Assembly: GCA_029962745.1 (NCBI GenBank)
Contig: CM057154.1
Span: forward strand, 19,968,857-20,032,856
DNA length: 64,000 bases
Direction of reading: 5' to 3'
From: Echinometra lucunter
Lineage: Eukaryota; Echinodermata; Echinoidea; Camarodonta; Echinometridae
The notes under the pieces are model-generated. The model was not told the origin of the DNA. It was given only the letters and a program-made list of their open reading frames with translations, and did no database searches. Made by a program: the position numbers and the translations under genes. Below, one piece after another: positions 10,932 to 23,180 of this stretch (positions within the stretch are counted from its first letter, which is position 1; every line of letters begins with the position of its first letter).

Positions 10932-11730
10932 GACACCCGTCAAATACAAGCATTCAAGCTTATGAAAGGATTGAAAGCCCATTTAATGTATGTCTAGTTT
11001 GTGTAATGTCCACCTGATTTTTTTTCTACATGCAGTCAGTTTATTATCCATGTGATCTTATTATCACTTTGTCTGATTTCCACAGATTAATTTTCATTAG
11101 ATCTCCTAAATGGTTCAGCTAATTTTGTGGTCAGATGCCATGTGATAATACAACCGGATATGTATTATGTCTTAGCTTTTCTTTTGTTTAGAATTCATGT
11201 AGTTCTCTTCCGACAAAATTGTGAATCATTCATATATTTGTATCACGCCATGTAGCCAGTGTGAACATGCCTCTTTATGCTAATCCTGGATTATCCTACC
11301 TGGGTTCTTACCCCTTCTTATCCATCAGATGCGCCTTACACGCTAATCCCCTCAGAGAATACCTCCTACTGAACGAGGCTCAAACCCATCTAAAGATAAG
11401 GCAGGAAAGCATCTAATGAATGATGTGATGAGATCTTATCCAGACGCAAGAGATTTGCATCTGATTTTTCAGACTGTATATCTCATTTTCAGACTTATCT
11501 TTTTCCTACTTCATCCTTATTCGCTATAGTTCTGTCAACATCCACACAGGGTGGATTCATTAAATTTTGCAGTAAATCACATTATCATCTTTTTGGCGCC
11601 AGAGGGGTGTTAAGTGTGTAAAAATCATACGAGTTAACGCCCTTCTGGCTCTGAAAAGACGATATGAGCGCTATTTCTTTTCAGTCTCCTTGCATTGGCA
11701 CAAATTAGCTCCATTCTCTTGGTTGAATTA
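10932..11730. other. Non-coding DNA with a strongly conserved island (about 11270-11450)
   Basis: From about 11270 to 11450 the sequence appears identical to copy B (24787-24967), while flanks differ at scattered sites. It is also more GC-rich. A splice-acceptor-like CTTATCCATCAG precedes an open frame ending in TAA near 11417, but there is no donor or recognisable protein, so I do not call an exon. Confidence 0.4.
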
Positions 11731-11935
11731 CACTCTAAAAAGCGTAGAGTTTAATCGTCATTTAACAGGCTGACGAGAGATACCAGTTACCAAATGGAAG
11801 GCCATTTCATTTCAGACTGGCTTTATATGTTATCTTTACAGTGTCAGATCCAGCCTGTTTGAAAAGTAGTCTACCATTTGCAAACCATGCTCACTCCTGG
11901 TCCCTGTTAAGTGGTGAACTTTGAATTTGAAGGTG
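11731..11935. mobile_element. TA-flanked MITE, CACTCTAAAAA family
   Basis: Starts CACTCTAAAAAGCG after TA (11729-11730) and ends GGTG before TA (11936-11937). It shares terminal and interior motifs (TCCAGCCTG, TCACTCCT) with the outer shell at 1758-4223. Also present in copy B (about 25259-25466). Confidence 0.5.
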
Positions 11936-12006
11936 TAAAATGTCATATAGTAGCTATTCACCTCTTTCAAATGGATGTTGACAAAAGAGTAAAAACATGT
12001 ATTAAA

Positions 12007-12276
12007 CACTCTAATTTCCTAATTTCTGCGGAGTCAAATTTGACTCTGAATGGCGTCAGCTGGAAGTCAACTCTATTCCGAGTTACAGTGACTCAGAGTT
12101 CCGAATTGATTTGACTCGGAATGGTGTGGCATCACTGAGAATTGACTAAATTCGAATCAAAGTAACTCCACTTTGAGTCAAATTAATTTGGAAATCCGAG
12201 TCGCTTTAGCTCTGAATAGAGTTGACTCCCAGCTGACTCCATTCTGAGTCAAATTTGACTCCGCAGAAATAAGAGT
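12007..12276. mobile_element. 270-bp palindromic foldback rich in GAGTCA/TGACTC
   Basis: Arms of about 75 bp are near-perfect inverted repeats (CACTCTAATTTC... and ...AAATAAGAGTG, then GGAGTCAAATTTGACTC in both). The interior repeats GAGTCA/TGACTC words, including a TGACTCA. The whole element can fold into one long hairpin. The other copy is at 25532-25802. Confidence 0.85.
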
Positions 12277-13248
12277 GAATAAAGCAAGGGGCTGTGGATG
12301 GTGACCTCTGACTTTGGCCAGCAGTGCATGAGCAGCAAAAAGTTTTGTTCTTTTTTCTCAAAATTAAGGATATTATCCTTTTTATAGCCAGAAGGGCATT
12401 TCACCTTCCACACAACACAATGTTAATGTCTTTTGGCTCTCAACAGTGATATCACCCCACCTTTAAATTTTCTCAACAAGTCCTCTTTCTCTTTAAAAGC
12501 ACAGTAAAACATAAAAGAGTGAGTCTCTGCATGCTTTCTTGAATTATTCATACCACAGTCAAGCGATTTTTTTTTTTGTCACGGACTCCTACATACGTAA
12601 CTTCTTCATAAGTTTAAACATAATGCATTTGATATTCAACAAGCGCATATCCTCTTTTCCAAGGGAAAGGGCTGGTCTAATCCTTCACTGTGACAGGCAT
12701 GAATCTGCAGGAGATTAAAGGTTATCATGAGTTCTAGTTATAACGAGAAAAATATATTTCTGTAGAAAAAAAATGAAAACTTCACCTGAATGTTCAAATT
12801 GTTGTGTGCCAAATGATTTTTCTTTACTTTTGGTATGTTTTGTTAGTTTCATCAGTTTCAATATCATTTTCTTGTTCTTGTCCAAACAACTGTTTTGACC
12901 TGGGGAACCCCTTTAACCCAACATTAACAGGAATTGTGCACAGCGTTATAGAAGGATACACAGGGGGAGTATTCCATGTTGTGGTTATCAATCAACTCTG
13001 TCTGTTCATGTAATAGAATTGTTTAGCTGGTTAGGGAGGAGGTGCACTCAGTTCACGTATCTTGTAGGACCAAATTATCTTTTTTTTTTGAGGGGGGGGG
13101 GGGAGGGTTTGATATTTTGTAACATATCATTTGCATTGAATATGGGCATGGGGGAGGGGTATGGAATACTTATTACCAGTATCTCTTAGGATCAGAAATT
13201 TTTTACGGATATGGAAATGTCATTAGCATCGGATGCATGCTCCTGCAG
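12277..13248. other. Non-coding part of copy A
   Basis: No exon or bounded element recognised. It includes poly-T and poly-G tracts near 12570 and 13081-13104. Confidence 0.5.
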
Positions 13249-13406
13249 GGGAGCGTTTCATGAAAGGACTTGTCGGATGTTTTATCCGACATTGTCTGTT
13301 TTATCCGACAGTTGCCACAGTAACGATGCTTCTCAGCCAATCAAAATCAAGGAAAGATGTCAGATCTGACAACTTGTCAGACAACAAATGTTGATGAAAC
13401 GCTCCC
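13249..13406. mobile_element. MITE with GGGAGCGTTTCAT ends
   Basis: Inverted termini GGGAGCGTTTCAT and ATGAAACGCTCCC, with inner TGTCGGATG / TGTCAGATC and TTATCCGACA repeats. Also at 26766-26923. Confidence 0.8.
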
Positions 13407-14349
13407 TAGTATTCTTCTTCTTTCGTTAAGTTGATTGGCAATCAGTCATATTTGATGATTGTCGCCAATGACTTTACTTTTTATTTCACTCCTTCTCTCT
13501 ATTAAAAGATACTATTTATATACTTCCCCCGGATACTTTCTAGATTTTATTTTTCTTGTTTACTTGGGTTTTTTTTTTCCTTTTTACTAACTTCAAAGGA
13601 ATTATACAAAAAATGATAATGATAGTAATTCTTTTCACAAAATTGACATTGAGAATCACACCAAAAACAACGGCTATCCTCAGCTATGTATGATAATATA
13701 TGGTGTCTTGGAAAAACAAGTAAGGAAATGTCAAGTATATGTACTTGTGTATTGTTTTCTTGTTTTTTTTTTAGGAGTGTTTACTTTGTCATTTTGTAGC
13801 ATAGAGGCAAACACAGACACAAATGTGGTTTAACATTTGGTATATCCTGACTTGCAGAGAAATAGTTGACTTCATTTGGGATTTCTTTCTGAATTATTGC
13901 AATTTCGACTAATTTTGATATCATATTGCTTGAAAAGGCAATTATCCTTTAAAGCAATCTAATATATATCCTGAGTTAAAGAGCAACCATGCAATTTTGT
14001 GAGTGGTAATACAATTAGGATGTTCATATCTTATGTAGACAGCTGCCACACTAAGATTTGTCAGGCAGTATATTTGTTAAGTGAATTGAATAAGATTTTT
14101 TTGGAGGGGGGTCACACAGTATGAATGGAAATGTTATTCTGATAAATGCTTTGATATGTTATCAAAGATATGTTATTGTTTGCATCAAAAAGACTAGAAT
14201 TTTTATGGTTATATAGAGAAAACACGATGGTCAACAGGCATTTACACAAAACTGTTCATAATTCTAAGTTTTAGAAAATTCTCCAACCTTTATAGTGTTG
14301 TTTCACAGTATGCCTCTTTGGCAAACACATTTAAAGCAGGGCAGCACTA
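13407..14349. other. Non-coding part of copy A; empty Helentron site
   Basis: AT-rich, no gene. The TTTTT at 14200-14204 is the empty target of the Helentron-like insertion found in copy B at 27728. Confidence 0.6.
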
Positions 14350-14569
14350 CAGGGGGGGCAGGGGGTGGTCCCCCATTCCCTATGATTTTTCAAGTGATCC
14401 AAAAAAAAAAAAAAAAGAGGAAGAAGAAAGAAGAGTGCGGGGAAAGAGAGGGCTTCAGCTATGTAATACCCCTATTTGTTCATTTAAAATGTAAATATAC
14501 TCACCTATGGGTCATCTTGCCCCTTCCTCCCCCCCCCCCCCCCATCAAAATACTCTGGTACCACCCCTG
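14350..14569. mobile_element. hAT-like MITE with CAGGGG ends and poly-A/poly-C core
   Basis: Left end CAGGGGGGGCAGGGGGTGG, right end GGTACCACCCCTG, with an A-run, an AAGAAGAA stretch and a C-run inside. A clear relative at 55981-56215 has an 8-bp target duplication. No clean duplication is seen here. Copy B is at about 29651-29872. Confidence 0.6.
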
Positions 14570-14980
14570 ATTTCAAGTATGCAACTAGAACTTTTAGAGA
14601 TGTCTCCAATGATCATATAAATTTAGTAGAAAGTTAAACCCTACCTGTACTTTTGTTTCTCTATTGATCGACTGGTACCTGACTCTTACAAAGTTTCAAA
14701 TTTCAATAAATGAACTTTAAGATATTTGAAATATCACTTTCGGGATATTAGTATAGATATTTGAAACAACTTTTTAAATTAAACCTATTTTGTACGAGTT
14801 TCCATGCATAAATCTGAATCTGCGCAATATGTTGATATCTACTGTAGACAGCATGAGTACAGGAATTCAGGCAACCATGCACATGTAACTATGTGTACGT
14901 AAAATGTGATTTTATTTAAAATGCAATTTTTTTCACCCAATCTTATAAATCTGTTGGATGGCAGAAGGGCACTAGTGCTA
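14570..14980. other. Non-coding part of copy A
   Basis: No gene or bounded element is visible. Confidence 0.5.
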
Positions 14981-15192
14981 CTGTAAAAATTGAAATTTTT
15001 GCAAGATTAATTTTTCGCGCTCAGCCAAGTTTTTGCACAATCGCGGATTTTTATTTTTTGCGGACAGTTAGGATAACTGTATTCACATGTATAATTAACA
15101 AAATATTTTGCAGTGTTTTATTTTTCTCACAAGTGTCGTGCCGCGCAAAATGCGTGAAAATTTCAACACCGCGAAATATTCCACGTTTACAG
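14981..15192. mobile_element. TA-flanked MITE with CTGTAAA ends
   Basis: Flanked by TA at 14979-14980 and 15193-15194, with termini CTGTAAAAAT and ACGTTTACAG and GCG-rich motifs inside. This looks like a Tc1/mariner-type MITE. The copy B counterpart is at 30283-30495. Confidence 0.75.
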
Positions 15193-15713
15193 TATGTATG
15201 AATGAGGTGAAACCTTTCAGCTATCAGCAAGCAATATCTTAGTGTACCTCTTCTATTGAATGATGCAGTAAAAGAAATTCTGTTAGTCATTTTAAAACAT
15301 TAATCAGCAATTCTTTGAATATTATGTTAAAAGCATTTATTGAGCATCAAATGTTTGATATTTCCTGTTTGTTCTCCAACTTTCCTGCAGGATATGGCAG
15401 ATATAAATTCCAGCCTTAAATGATATGACCTCCATTCTCCAGACATGTATTTTCACTTGTAGGGATTCCTTAGGAGATTTCGGAAGAAAATCCCTGGGGG
15501 TAACTTATATGGTATTTTCCAATTTCCAAATGTTCTTTTGAAAAAGAAGAATCTTTTCCAGAATCCGTATCATCTGATGACAAAATTTCCTGGTGGATTT
15601 TGTTTTTAAAAGGAAACCGGATTTTTACGCTACATTTAACCTTTGATGAATTTTGAAATATGGATGAAGAAAAATACAAGAGCCATGATAATATGCACAT
15701 TGCTTGAAAGAGC
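15193..15713. other. Non-coding part of copy A
   Basis: Nothing recognised. A minus-strand open frame (15470-15700) exists in both copies but with amino-acid-changing differences and no domain. Confidence 0.5.
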
Positions 15714-15717
15714 TTAA

Positions 15718-16148
15718 AGGGGAATGAAACCCTGGGGGAAAATCAATTTCAGCGAAAAGAGAGGATAGCAATTCAAAACAAGTTCTATAACGAAAATGGT
15801 TACGAAATGAGAAAGTTATGAAAATTTTCTCCCTCTTAGCTCAAGATATATCTTGGAAAAATGTATTTGACACAATATATGTAGAGTTCACAAAGATGCA
15901 AGCAGCATCTTTAGAGATAATGGAGAAAATATGAAATTTTGTATAGGAAACATATTGAGAGTTGTCCTTCTATGAACCTGCCATTTTGAAGCAACATTGC
16001 CTATTTGAGGATTGCCATAGAAAGTAACTTGAGACTTTTCAAAATTTCATAAATTTCTCGTTTTGCAACCGTTTTTGATGGAACTTTTTAAAAATTGCAT
16101 CTCTCTTTACATTAAAATTGATTTTTTCCCCCATGGTTTCATTCTCCT
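15718..16148. mobile_element. TTAA-flanked MITE with AGGGGAATGAAACC ends
   Basis: TTAA at 15714-15717 and 16149-16152. Inverted ends AGGGGAATGAAACCCTGGGG and CCATGGTTTCATTCTCCT, about 431 bp. Present in both copies (B at 31026-31465), so it predates their divergence. Confidence 0.85.
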
Positions 16149-16152
16149 TTAA

Positions 16153-17127
16153 AAGCTTGTCGGAATGATTGAATCAACAGAAAAAAGAGCAGTCTCATGA
16201 AGATTGTAATTATTATACAGCTGTGGGAGTGAACAGTTTCATAGAATAAGCAAGTCGTTGTTATACAAACCGGTGAATCCGCGCACATGCACAGAAACAC
16301 GCGTTGGAGGAAACCTTTTTACGAATCATTGAATTATATTTTGATAGCCAGTACTTCCTTATTCTTTATTAATGTAGTATGTGGTACTATACATAATCTT
16401 AAAATTAAGGTCATAAGCTTAAACATATATGTAATAATATATCGATAAATGAAATTATGCAAAGAAACCAAATTCTTTTATTTAAGAACACCTTATTCTT
16501 TAAATTTGTTTTCCTCCAATTCACGTTTCTGTGCACCACGCACAGATTCACTGGTTTGTAAAAACAGTGATGAAGTATTGACATGATATATCGAAGACTC
16601 AGTGGTTAGCTGATGGGGTCTCGAAAGTAGCAGGTCACTGGTCCAAAACCACATCTGAATGCTGATATCCTTGTTTTTTATGATTTATCCTTTTTTCCCC
16701 CCAAAGATCGGACAGTGCAATAACTTTTATCTGTTGACATAATAACTAGAACTTGATAATGCAATTTGATACTGGTTTGTACTTGCTTTCTTATAATACC
16801 AAATAAAAAGGACTTAATTGATTAAATTTGATTTTTGGAAGGGCAGCATGAATGAAATAGGCATTTGCATCACTCTCTGTCAGTGGTAGAGCCAGGATTC
16901 TGTGGAAGGGTATGGGGGAGAGCACTACTATTTCAGAAATTTGAAATTTTACTTGCATTATTAAAAAGTCCATGACAGATTTACAGCTCTACATTTTAAT
17001 CAGAAATTCTGTGACTGGCAAAAATAATAAAAAGGTAGTATCTCTATTTTGTAGGCAATAAAATTACTGGGAGAAAATTCCTTTTTGTGTTTGATATTTC
17101 AATTAAGGTATGCCACAGTGGGCTTTG

Positions 17128-17161
<34 letters not shown>

Positions 17162-17251
17162 CATGTACCCACTATTTCCCCCTGATTCACCATGCGCCAC
17201 CGAATGTCTTAAAAACGTAGTAAAAATGTACGTGCTTTTCATACATCCCAG
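16153..17251. other. Non-coding DNA with a tRNA-like relic and a long poly-G tract
   Basis: Near 16605-16665 an AGTGGTTAG word and a TGGTCCAAAACC word are spaced like the A and B boxes of a tRNA-derived SINE, but both are degenerate. An ACGCGTTGGAGG / CCTCCAATTCACG inverted pair spans about 16301-16530. A run of about 30 G lies at 17129-17160; copy B has only about ten G there. Confidence 0.45.
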
Positions 17252-17439
17252 TCACTTCTGTGTAGAAATGCCTCCGGGGCTCTGCCACTGCTGTTTATGT
17301 TCCCCTCATAATGTCAACATCATCATTGAACAGCTTGTCAATTACTCTGAGTACGTCACTCCGATTGCAAAAGCCTCGCGAGGGAACCATTCCTTTACGC
17401 CCTGCGCAGGGCAGGAAGACGGTGCGGTCATGACTTGTC
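17252..17439 (+). CDS. Orphan internal exon, cysteine-rich extracellular-type peptide (copy A)
   Basis: I do not recognise the protein. The 188-bp open stretch is bounded by a good acceptor (pyrimidine-rich, CATCCCAG) and a consensus donor (GTAAGT at 17440). It would encode 62 residues, entering with one base of a split codon and leaving with one. The peptide starts HFCVEMPPGLCHCCLCSP, holds seven cysteines, and contains NYS and NHS glycosylation sequons and an FTPCAGQEDG segment. This suggests a secreted or extracellular domain (inference). It is markedly more GC-rich than its surroundings. The copy B counterpart differs at one base, a synonymous TGC/TGT change. No partner exon was found in the window, so the parent gene must be spread over large introns, or this is a conserved relic. 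Confidence 0.6.
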
Positions 17440-17529
17440 GTAAGTGATTGCATGGCTCCAATATCATACTTGGGGATTAGAATTGTCTTCCTGGAAAGCG
17501 GAACGGTAGAGAAGAAAGAGGAGGTATTT

Positions 17530-17935
17530 TTGAGGTATGTTTGACAAGTTGTACAGGAATTTTACAGGTCCGTCCTTGCTTGTCCGAAAATGTTGCATCA
17601 TATGAGGAAAATTTGACATATTGTATAAGACTTAAAATCTAAAATTGTTTGTTAGAAAAAGGAGCTGCGTATGAGAGAGATTTGACGTATTGTACACGAT
17701 GTATCTGGCATTGCTTGTTAGATTAAATGGGAGTTGGGTTTGAGGGAAAATCTATATGTTCTGCAAGAATTTATAGGGGATTTGCTTGGCAGAAAAGGGG
17801 GTTATACGAGGAGAAAATAATTTGCATGTTGCACAAGAATTTCAAAGATAGGGTATTACCTGCCATATAAGGGAAATACTTATGAGGAAAATTGAACATG
17901 TTTTATGTGCGTTTCAGAGGTCTGGCATGGCATAA
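17530..17935 (+). repeat. Degenerate ~65-75-bp tandem repeat
   Basis: Six loose units recur around 'tttgacatattgtacaagaa' followed by a purine-rich 'atgaggaaaa' segment. Seen in both copies, directly downstream of the orphan exon. Confidence 0.6.
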
Positions 17936-18539
17936 CTGCACGTCACCTGTAAAATTTGATTAGCAAGCACTGCCAAGCAGGCTCAGAAGCGAGGGACTTG
18001 ATCGCATGACATTCCTCTGGGATGTTCATTTAGGTGGATGTGAAAAACACATACTAGATGTAAACTCCTATCGCTCTGACAAGTGGATTTTTGTTTCCAG
18101 GTGAATTGATTTTCTCATCTTGAGCATTTATGGAGGCGCTTTCGTATTATTCAAGCGTGACCCTCAAGGAGACAGACTTTAGGTATAATGTTAAATGACT
18201 GGTGATGCAGTTTCATTTTGAGAGAACTTTCATGATTTGTTCTAAACGGTGATTTTGCTTATGTGCTATAAAAATAAAACCAGTTGTGTATTGTCATAAT
18301 CTTAGAAATAGAACTGGTCCTGTTCCAGTACATTTTTCTTTACCAGAATGCGACCTCCTTTTGCAACCATTATGAAATTTGTAAAGTCCTTTATTCACTG
18401 TATTCACTATGTTATTATTAATAAAGCATGCTCATAGGAAATTTTGCATGAAAAAAAAATGAGAATTAAAAACTCAGCAACCTCTGTCATTACAAGAGTA
18501 AAACACATGCTTTATATGATTTGTTGTGCGGAGAAATGT

Positions 18540-19409
18540 AGAAGCAATTCTGTAGAATTAAAATGTTAAAAAAAATTACAAGCAAATCAACAAATTGCCA
18601 ATACTTGTATTATGGCTCTGATATAATTGCACTGAAACATTAGCATTATGTGGTTTTAAATCAGGGAAAATTTGAAAGTACATTTAGTTTTTTGTCAAGA
18701 CACTATCATGGCTCTGATGAAATTCTGTGTTATAGAGAATAAAATTTGTGGGTTGACGTTATTAGATAATTCTTAAAAAAAATTAAATTTCATTGCAACT
18801 CGTGTCATTGCTAAGATTTAACTGTGCTGTTACATGAAAATTTAGGGGAGAAGGTGACACACTAAGAGATGTTTAGAAATCATATCGCGTTTCTAGCAAC
18901 CATGTGTATTATGGCTCAAATAAAATTATGCTAAAAGAGGAGAATTTATAGGGGGCTGAAATTGAACAAATTTTAAAAGCAAATCATCTTTCTGCCAACA
19001 CATGTATCAGTGGTGCTGACAAAAATATGCTGAAACATGAGATTTTAGGTGGTTGAAATATCTATTTTAAAAAAATAGTTAAGTGAATTAGGTTCTCCCC
19101 CAACATATGAATTATGGCACAGAAAGAATAATGCTTAGACATTAGAATATAGGAGTTTCATATAGGAAAACTTCAATCAAATTGAGTTTTTTGAAAACAT
19201 ATTTGTGTGCAGGCAAATTTTCACGTATGCTTTCATATGAGAATTTGTGGGCTGAAACATCAAAGAAATTGAAAAGCACAGTAAATGTGTTTCCATCGCA
19301 ACACCTTTAATTGTGGTTTGAATGACAGCACATATGACACTAAATATGGAGTGATTATAAGCTGAAGGAGAGACTGAAGTGCTTGAGTAATCCGCAAAAT
19401 GGAGCACCA
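18540..19409 (+). repeat. Degenerate ~120-150-bp tandem repeat up to the contig edge
   Basis: Recurring words 'tgtattatggctctgat', 'atgctgaaacat' and 'gaatttataggggg' mark five or six diverged units. Both copies run into an N gap at or after this array (copy B breaks at 34136, within its first unit), consistent with a repeat-driven assembly break. Confidence 0.6.
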
Positions 19410-19909
19410 NNNNNNNNNNNNNNNNNNNNNNNNNNNNNNNNNNNNNNNNNNNNNNNNNNNNNNNNNNNNNNNNNNNNNNNNNNNNNNNNNNNNNNNNNNN
19501 NNNNNNNNNNNNNNNNNNNNNNNNNNNNNNNNNNNNNNNNNNNNNNNNNNNNNNNNNNNNNNNNNNNNNNNNNNNNNNNNNNNNNNNNNNNNNNNNNNNN
19601 NNNNNNNNNNNNNNNNNNNNNNNNNNNNNNNNNNNNNNNNNNNNNNNNNNNNNNNNNNNNNNNNNNNNNNNNNNNNNNNNNNNNNNNNNNNNNNNNNNNN
19701 NNNNNNNNNNNNNNNNNNNNNNNNNNNNNNNNNNNNNNNNNNNNNNNNNNNNNNNNNNNNNNNNNNNNNNNNNNNNNNNNNNNNNNNNNNNNNNNNNNNN
19801 NNNNNNNNNNNNNNNNNNNNNNNNNNNNNNNNNNNNNNNNNNNNNNNNNNNNNNNNNNNNNNNNNNNNNNNNNNNNNNNNNNNNNNNNNNNNNNNNNNNN
19901 NNNNNNNNN
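19410..19909. other. Assembly gap (exactly 500 N)
   Basis: Round-number placeholder of unknown true length. Open frames called through it are artefacts. Confidence 0.98.
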
Positions 19910-22058
19910 AGAGAGCACATATAGACATTATTTGTGATATGCGCTATATAAATGCGGTATGTTATTATTATTAATGACGTGAGAGATGGTGAAATCTGAG
20001 GAGTGGAAGCTAATTTGCAGATCTGATGTCTTCCCTTTATATGTCATGTTTTCCCCTTGTATGTGATGTTCAGTCACATCCTCTTAAAAACCGAGAGTGA
20101 ATTATTGCAATATTTGATACAACATGGATAACATTGAGTGCTTTATTATTTCTCATCTGCATATTTGACCACACTCATAGACTGTCTTTTAGGCTGAACA
20201 AGTTTTTTGTTTTGTTTTGTTTTGTTTCGTTTTGTTTGTTTTTTTGCTTTAGGCAAGCAGTAAATTTGAAATACATATGCTAACAAGAGGAGGTAGAAAT
20301 GGAGGTGAAAACCTTGGAGTTTCACAGGAGGCAACTATAGACCTTTTATTAAGGAAGGAGTTACGCAGATGCCTTTTTTCATGTTTTATGGTTCAAGACA
20401 AATAAAGGGAAGTCTTGAACAAGACTATACCAGCAGTATCATCATAGTGTACATCATGATTGATTACCGGTAATATAACTAGATATGTAGTTGTAAATAT
20501 TCCAAATCGAATGATGAGCGCTGTTAAAACCCAGAACAACAATAGCAATGACGACTATCTGATAGTTGAACAGAAGCAAATAGAGTTGCTCGGGTGCTGT
20601 TTGGACAGCATATTTCATTACATTTGAAGTGTTTTGGTTACAGTTAATACTCCCTGTATCTGTGAAGATGACTTTTTCTCCCCAATCCTCCATCTCCCTC
20701 TTTCTTATTTTTGTTTTCCCCCATTTCTTCCCCTTTTTTTCTCATACCCTTGCATCATATTAAGTGCCCAGAGAGGCATTATGCTTCTCAAATATGGGTT
20801 TATACAGGATAAGGTTTCTAGAGCGAGAGCCACAGAGTGTTTTTCAACTGTAAAGGAGAAGGGAGTGGGTGTTCTTAACAAAGCAGCCCTCCCACTCTTT
20901 TAGGATTGTAGAACTAAAGTATCGTCTGTTTCGAGCCAGAAAGGCTTAAAGTCTGTATAAAGTGATAGGAGTTAATGCCCTTCTGGCTCCGAACATTTGA
21001 TACGGGGAAATAAATGGGTGTTTTCGTGAACCCTTGGTTTGCTGCTGTTACATATTTCTTAAAAGCTGACCTATAAAAGATGTTTGGTATGATAAATTAT
21101 GTCTTTGTAATTAAATCGTGGGTGAATCAATGCTCTTTGCTGTTTAGGTGCTTTGCTTTATAATTGCTCAAATTGTGATAATGATTCCAGTACTTTGCGC
21201 CATTTTTTTGGTCTTGTTGTAACTGAAAACAAGCTCATGGTTGTATCTTACGAACACGATTTGTCTTGAACTGTTTGAGATGAACTGTGAAAAGAGGACC
21301 ATGATCCAAATTTGATTCATAAGATCTTATGTGATACATGCTTTTACGTTAATGGTGCTGAAAATTTTTTGCTCAGGGTAAGGAGACCATGAAATCATTA
21401 TTTTGTACAGAGTGAATGCCCTTCAGGTTTTCAAAGGACAATATTATTGCGTTTTTAGTTCATGTGTCCTGAATAGGCCCAATAAGCTTTCAGCTGCAGC
21501 ATAGTATGTCGTGCCATGGTGTCCATAGTCTGGTATCAGTTGTCCATCCATAATTACAAAATGCTGAATTTTCTTCATCATTTCTCATTCAGTAGTGAGG
21601 CTTTGCTTTACATGTTAAGGTTAGGTGGGGGGTTGAAACTTCTACATTGTGAAATCCATGAATTATGTTTTTGAATGCAGATTTTCTTTTAAAATCACAA
21701 CCAAAAATTACATTTTTTTGGTTTGATTTTGTAGAGCTAACTGTGATACACAGAATGCAGATTTTAGTATTTTTGATGCAGTCATTAATTATGATAGTGA
21801 ATACAAATTTATTACAAAAATGCTTCTTTTCCTTCATTTAATGAACTTCCATTCAGTATTTTTATATTTTGCCTCAGTTGTTGCTATGAAAATTAATGTA
21901 TATTCATTCAAAAGTTTCAAGAAATGCTTCTTCTTCCTCACTTTGCATCCAGTTTAATAGAGAAGTGTTAACTGTGATACTTGCTTTTTGGAGGGTGCCG
22001 GATGAGTGGTATGTCGTTGACGTTCTGGTTTCTTTGTCAGTATGAGATGTGTGTATGT

Positions 22059-22059
<1 letters not shown>

Positions 22060-22089
<30 letters not shown>
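22060..22089. repeat. Poly-G tract, ~30 nt (about 13 in copy A)
   Basis: Counterpart of the 7924-7937 tract, followed by GAGAGAG. The large length difference shows tract instability or an assembly effect. Confidence 0.8.
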
Positions 22090-22092
<3 letters not shown>

Positions 22093-23180
22093 GAGAGGGA
22101 GAGGGAGAGAGAGAGTGTGTCAGACGGAATCAGGAAATTTAAATTTATGGCCAGACCTGCATAACGCATTTTCAATGAGAACATTAGCTTTCCACAGAGA
22201 TTAATAAAAAGCTCTCAACTACATGATTTGATCACATGTGAGGAATGTTAAAGTATGTCTAGGGAAGCAGAAACACTAGCAAGTCATTTTTCGTTCTTCC
22301 TTTTAGAATTTGAAGAGTGAGCATTAGTCAGATTTTTGCTTTGTGGTCAGGAATGGAAATGCCAACTGGAAGTTTCATTTCATCATTTCAAGATGAAGTC
22401 ATCTTTCATGTGCATCATTTTAACTTATCTTGTTTTTTTTTACTGATTTGTAAAATGGTGCAGAAAGTCTCCAAGCTAATCGTGATTTATGGATGCTCAA
22501 ATAATTTTGCAAAGAAACCAACCACTCATCAACCGTTTTTATTTTCCTTTTGTTGCACAGTAGATGGATTTTTGGATGTGCGAAACATGAATAAATTACA
22601 GTAAACCCAACTATAATTCTTATTTCCAGATATCAACTCACATTTATAAATATGAGACCATGTGTTCTGAAGCAAATCTTGAAGATGTATACAGTTTCTG
22701 TACCTTTATTGTCTGTTACTCAGCTTCATGACATTTTCCGCCAAAAGCAGGCATCTGTTATGGTATAGTGGTCTTGAACATTCAGTGTAAGTAGTTTTAT
22801 TCTGATTTGAATGATGATTTACCTTTTGGTATTAATTGTGAGAAACAAGGGAGCTCTTTCTCGAAAACCGTCTTAAGGCTAACTTCTTGGACATCCCATT
22901 GAAACATATGTTAACACGCATTTCAGTAGGATGTTCATGAACCTAAACTTATGACAGTATCAAGAAACACAGCCAAGGTTACCAGTATTCAAGGTCTTTA
23001 ATGACACAATGCGTTATAGGTAGCCTTATGAATATAGTGGCATGAAAAAAAAGGGGTTTGGAACACAAAATGCATATTGTTTGATTGTTTGTGTTCAGGC
23101 GCATCTTTTGGAGCCACTCTGTTTACCTCAGATTACCTTATGACAATGTTTGGGAATGTGATTATAACAGAAACTTTGTC

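Larger units (their letters stand above)
5779..18632 (+). repeat. Copy A of a ~13-kb duplicated segment
   Basis: Colinear with 19910-34136 over its whole length, with scattered substitutions and small indels. It is 12,854 bp against 14,227 bp. The 1.4-kb difference is explained by insertions private to each copy: A has TTAA MITEs at 8725-9205 and 10483-10927; B has insertions at 23181-23490, 27728-29504 and 33718-33911. Most likely the two are alleles; see findings. Confidence 0.95.

Noticed and set aside
19177..19974. Long open frames spanning the first N gap
   Set aside because: Ns have no stop codons; pure artefact. The same holds for 34067-34723.
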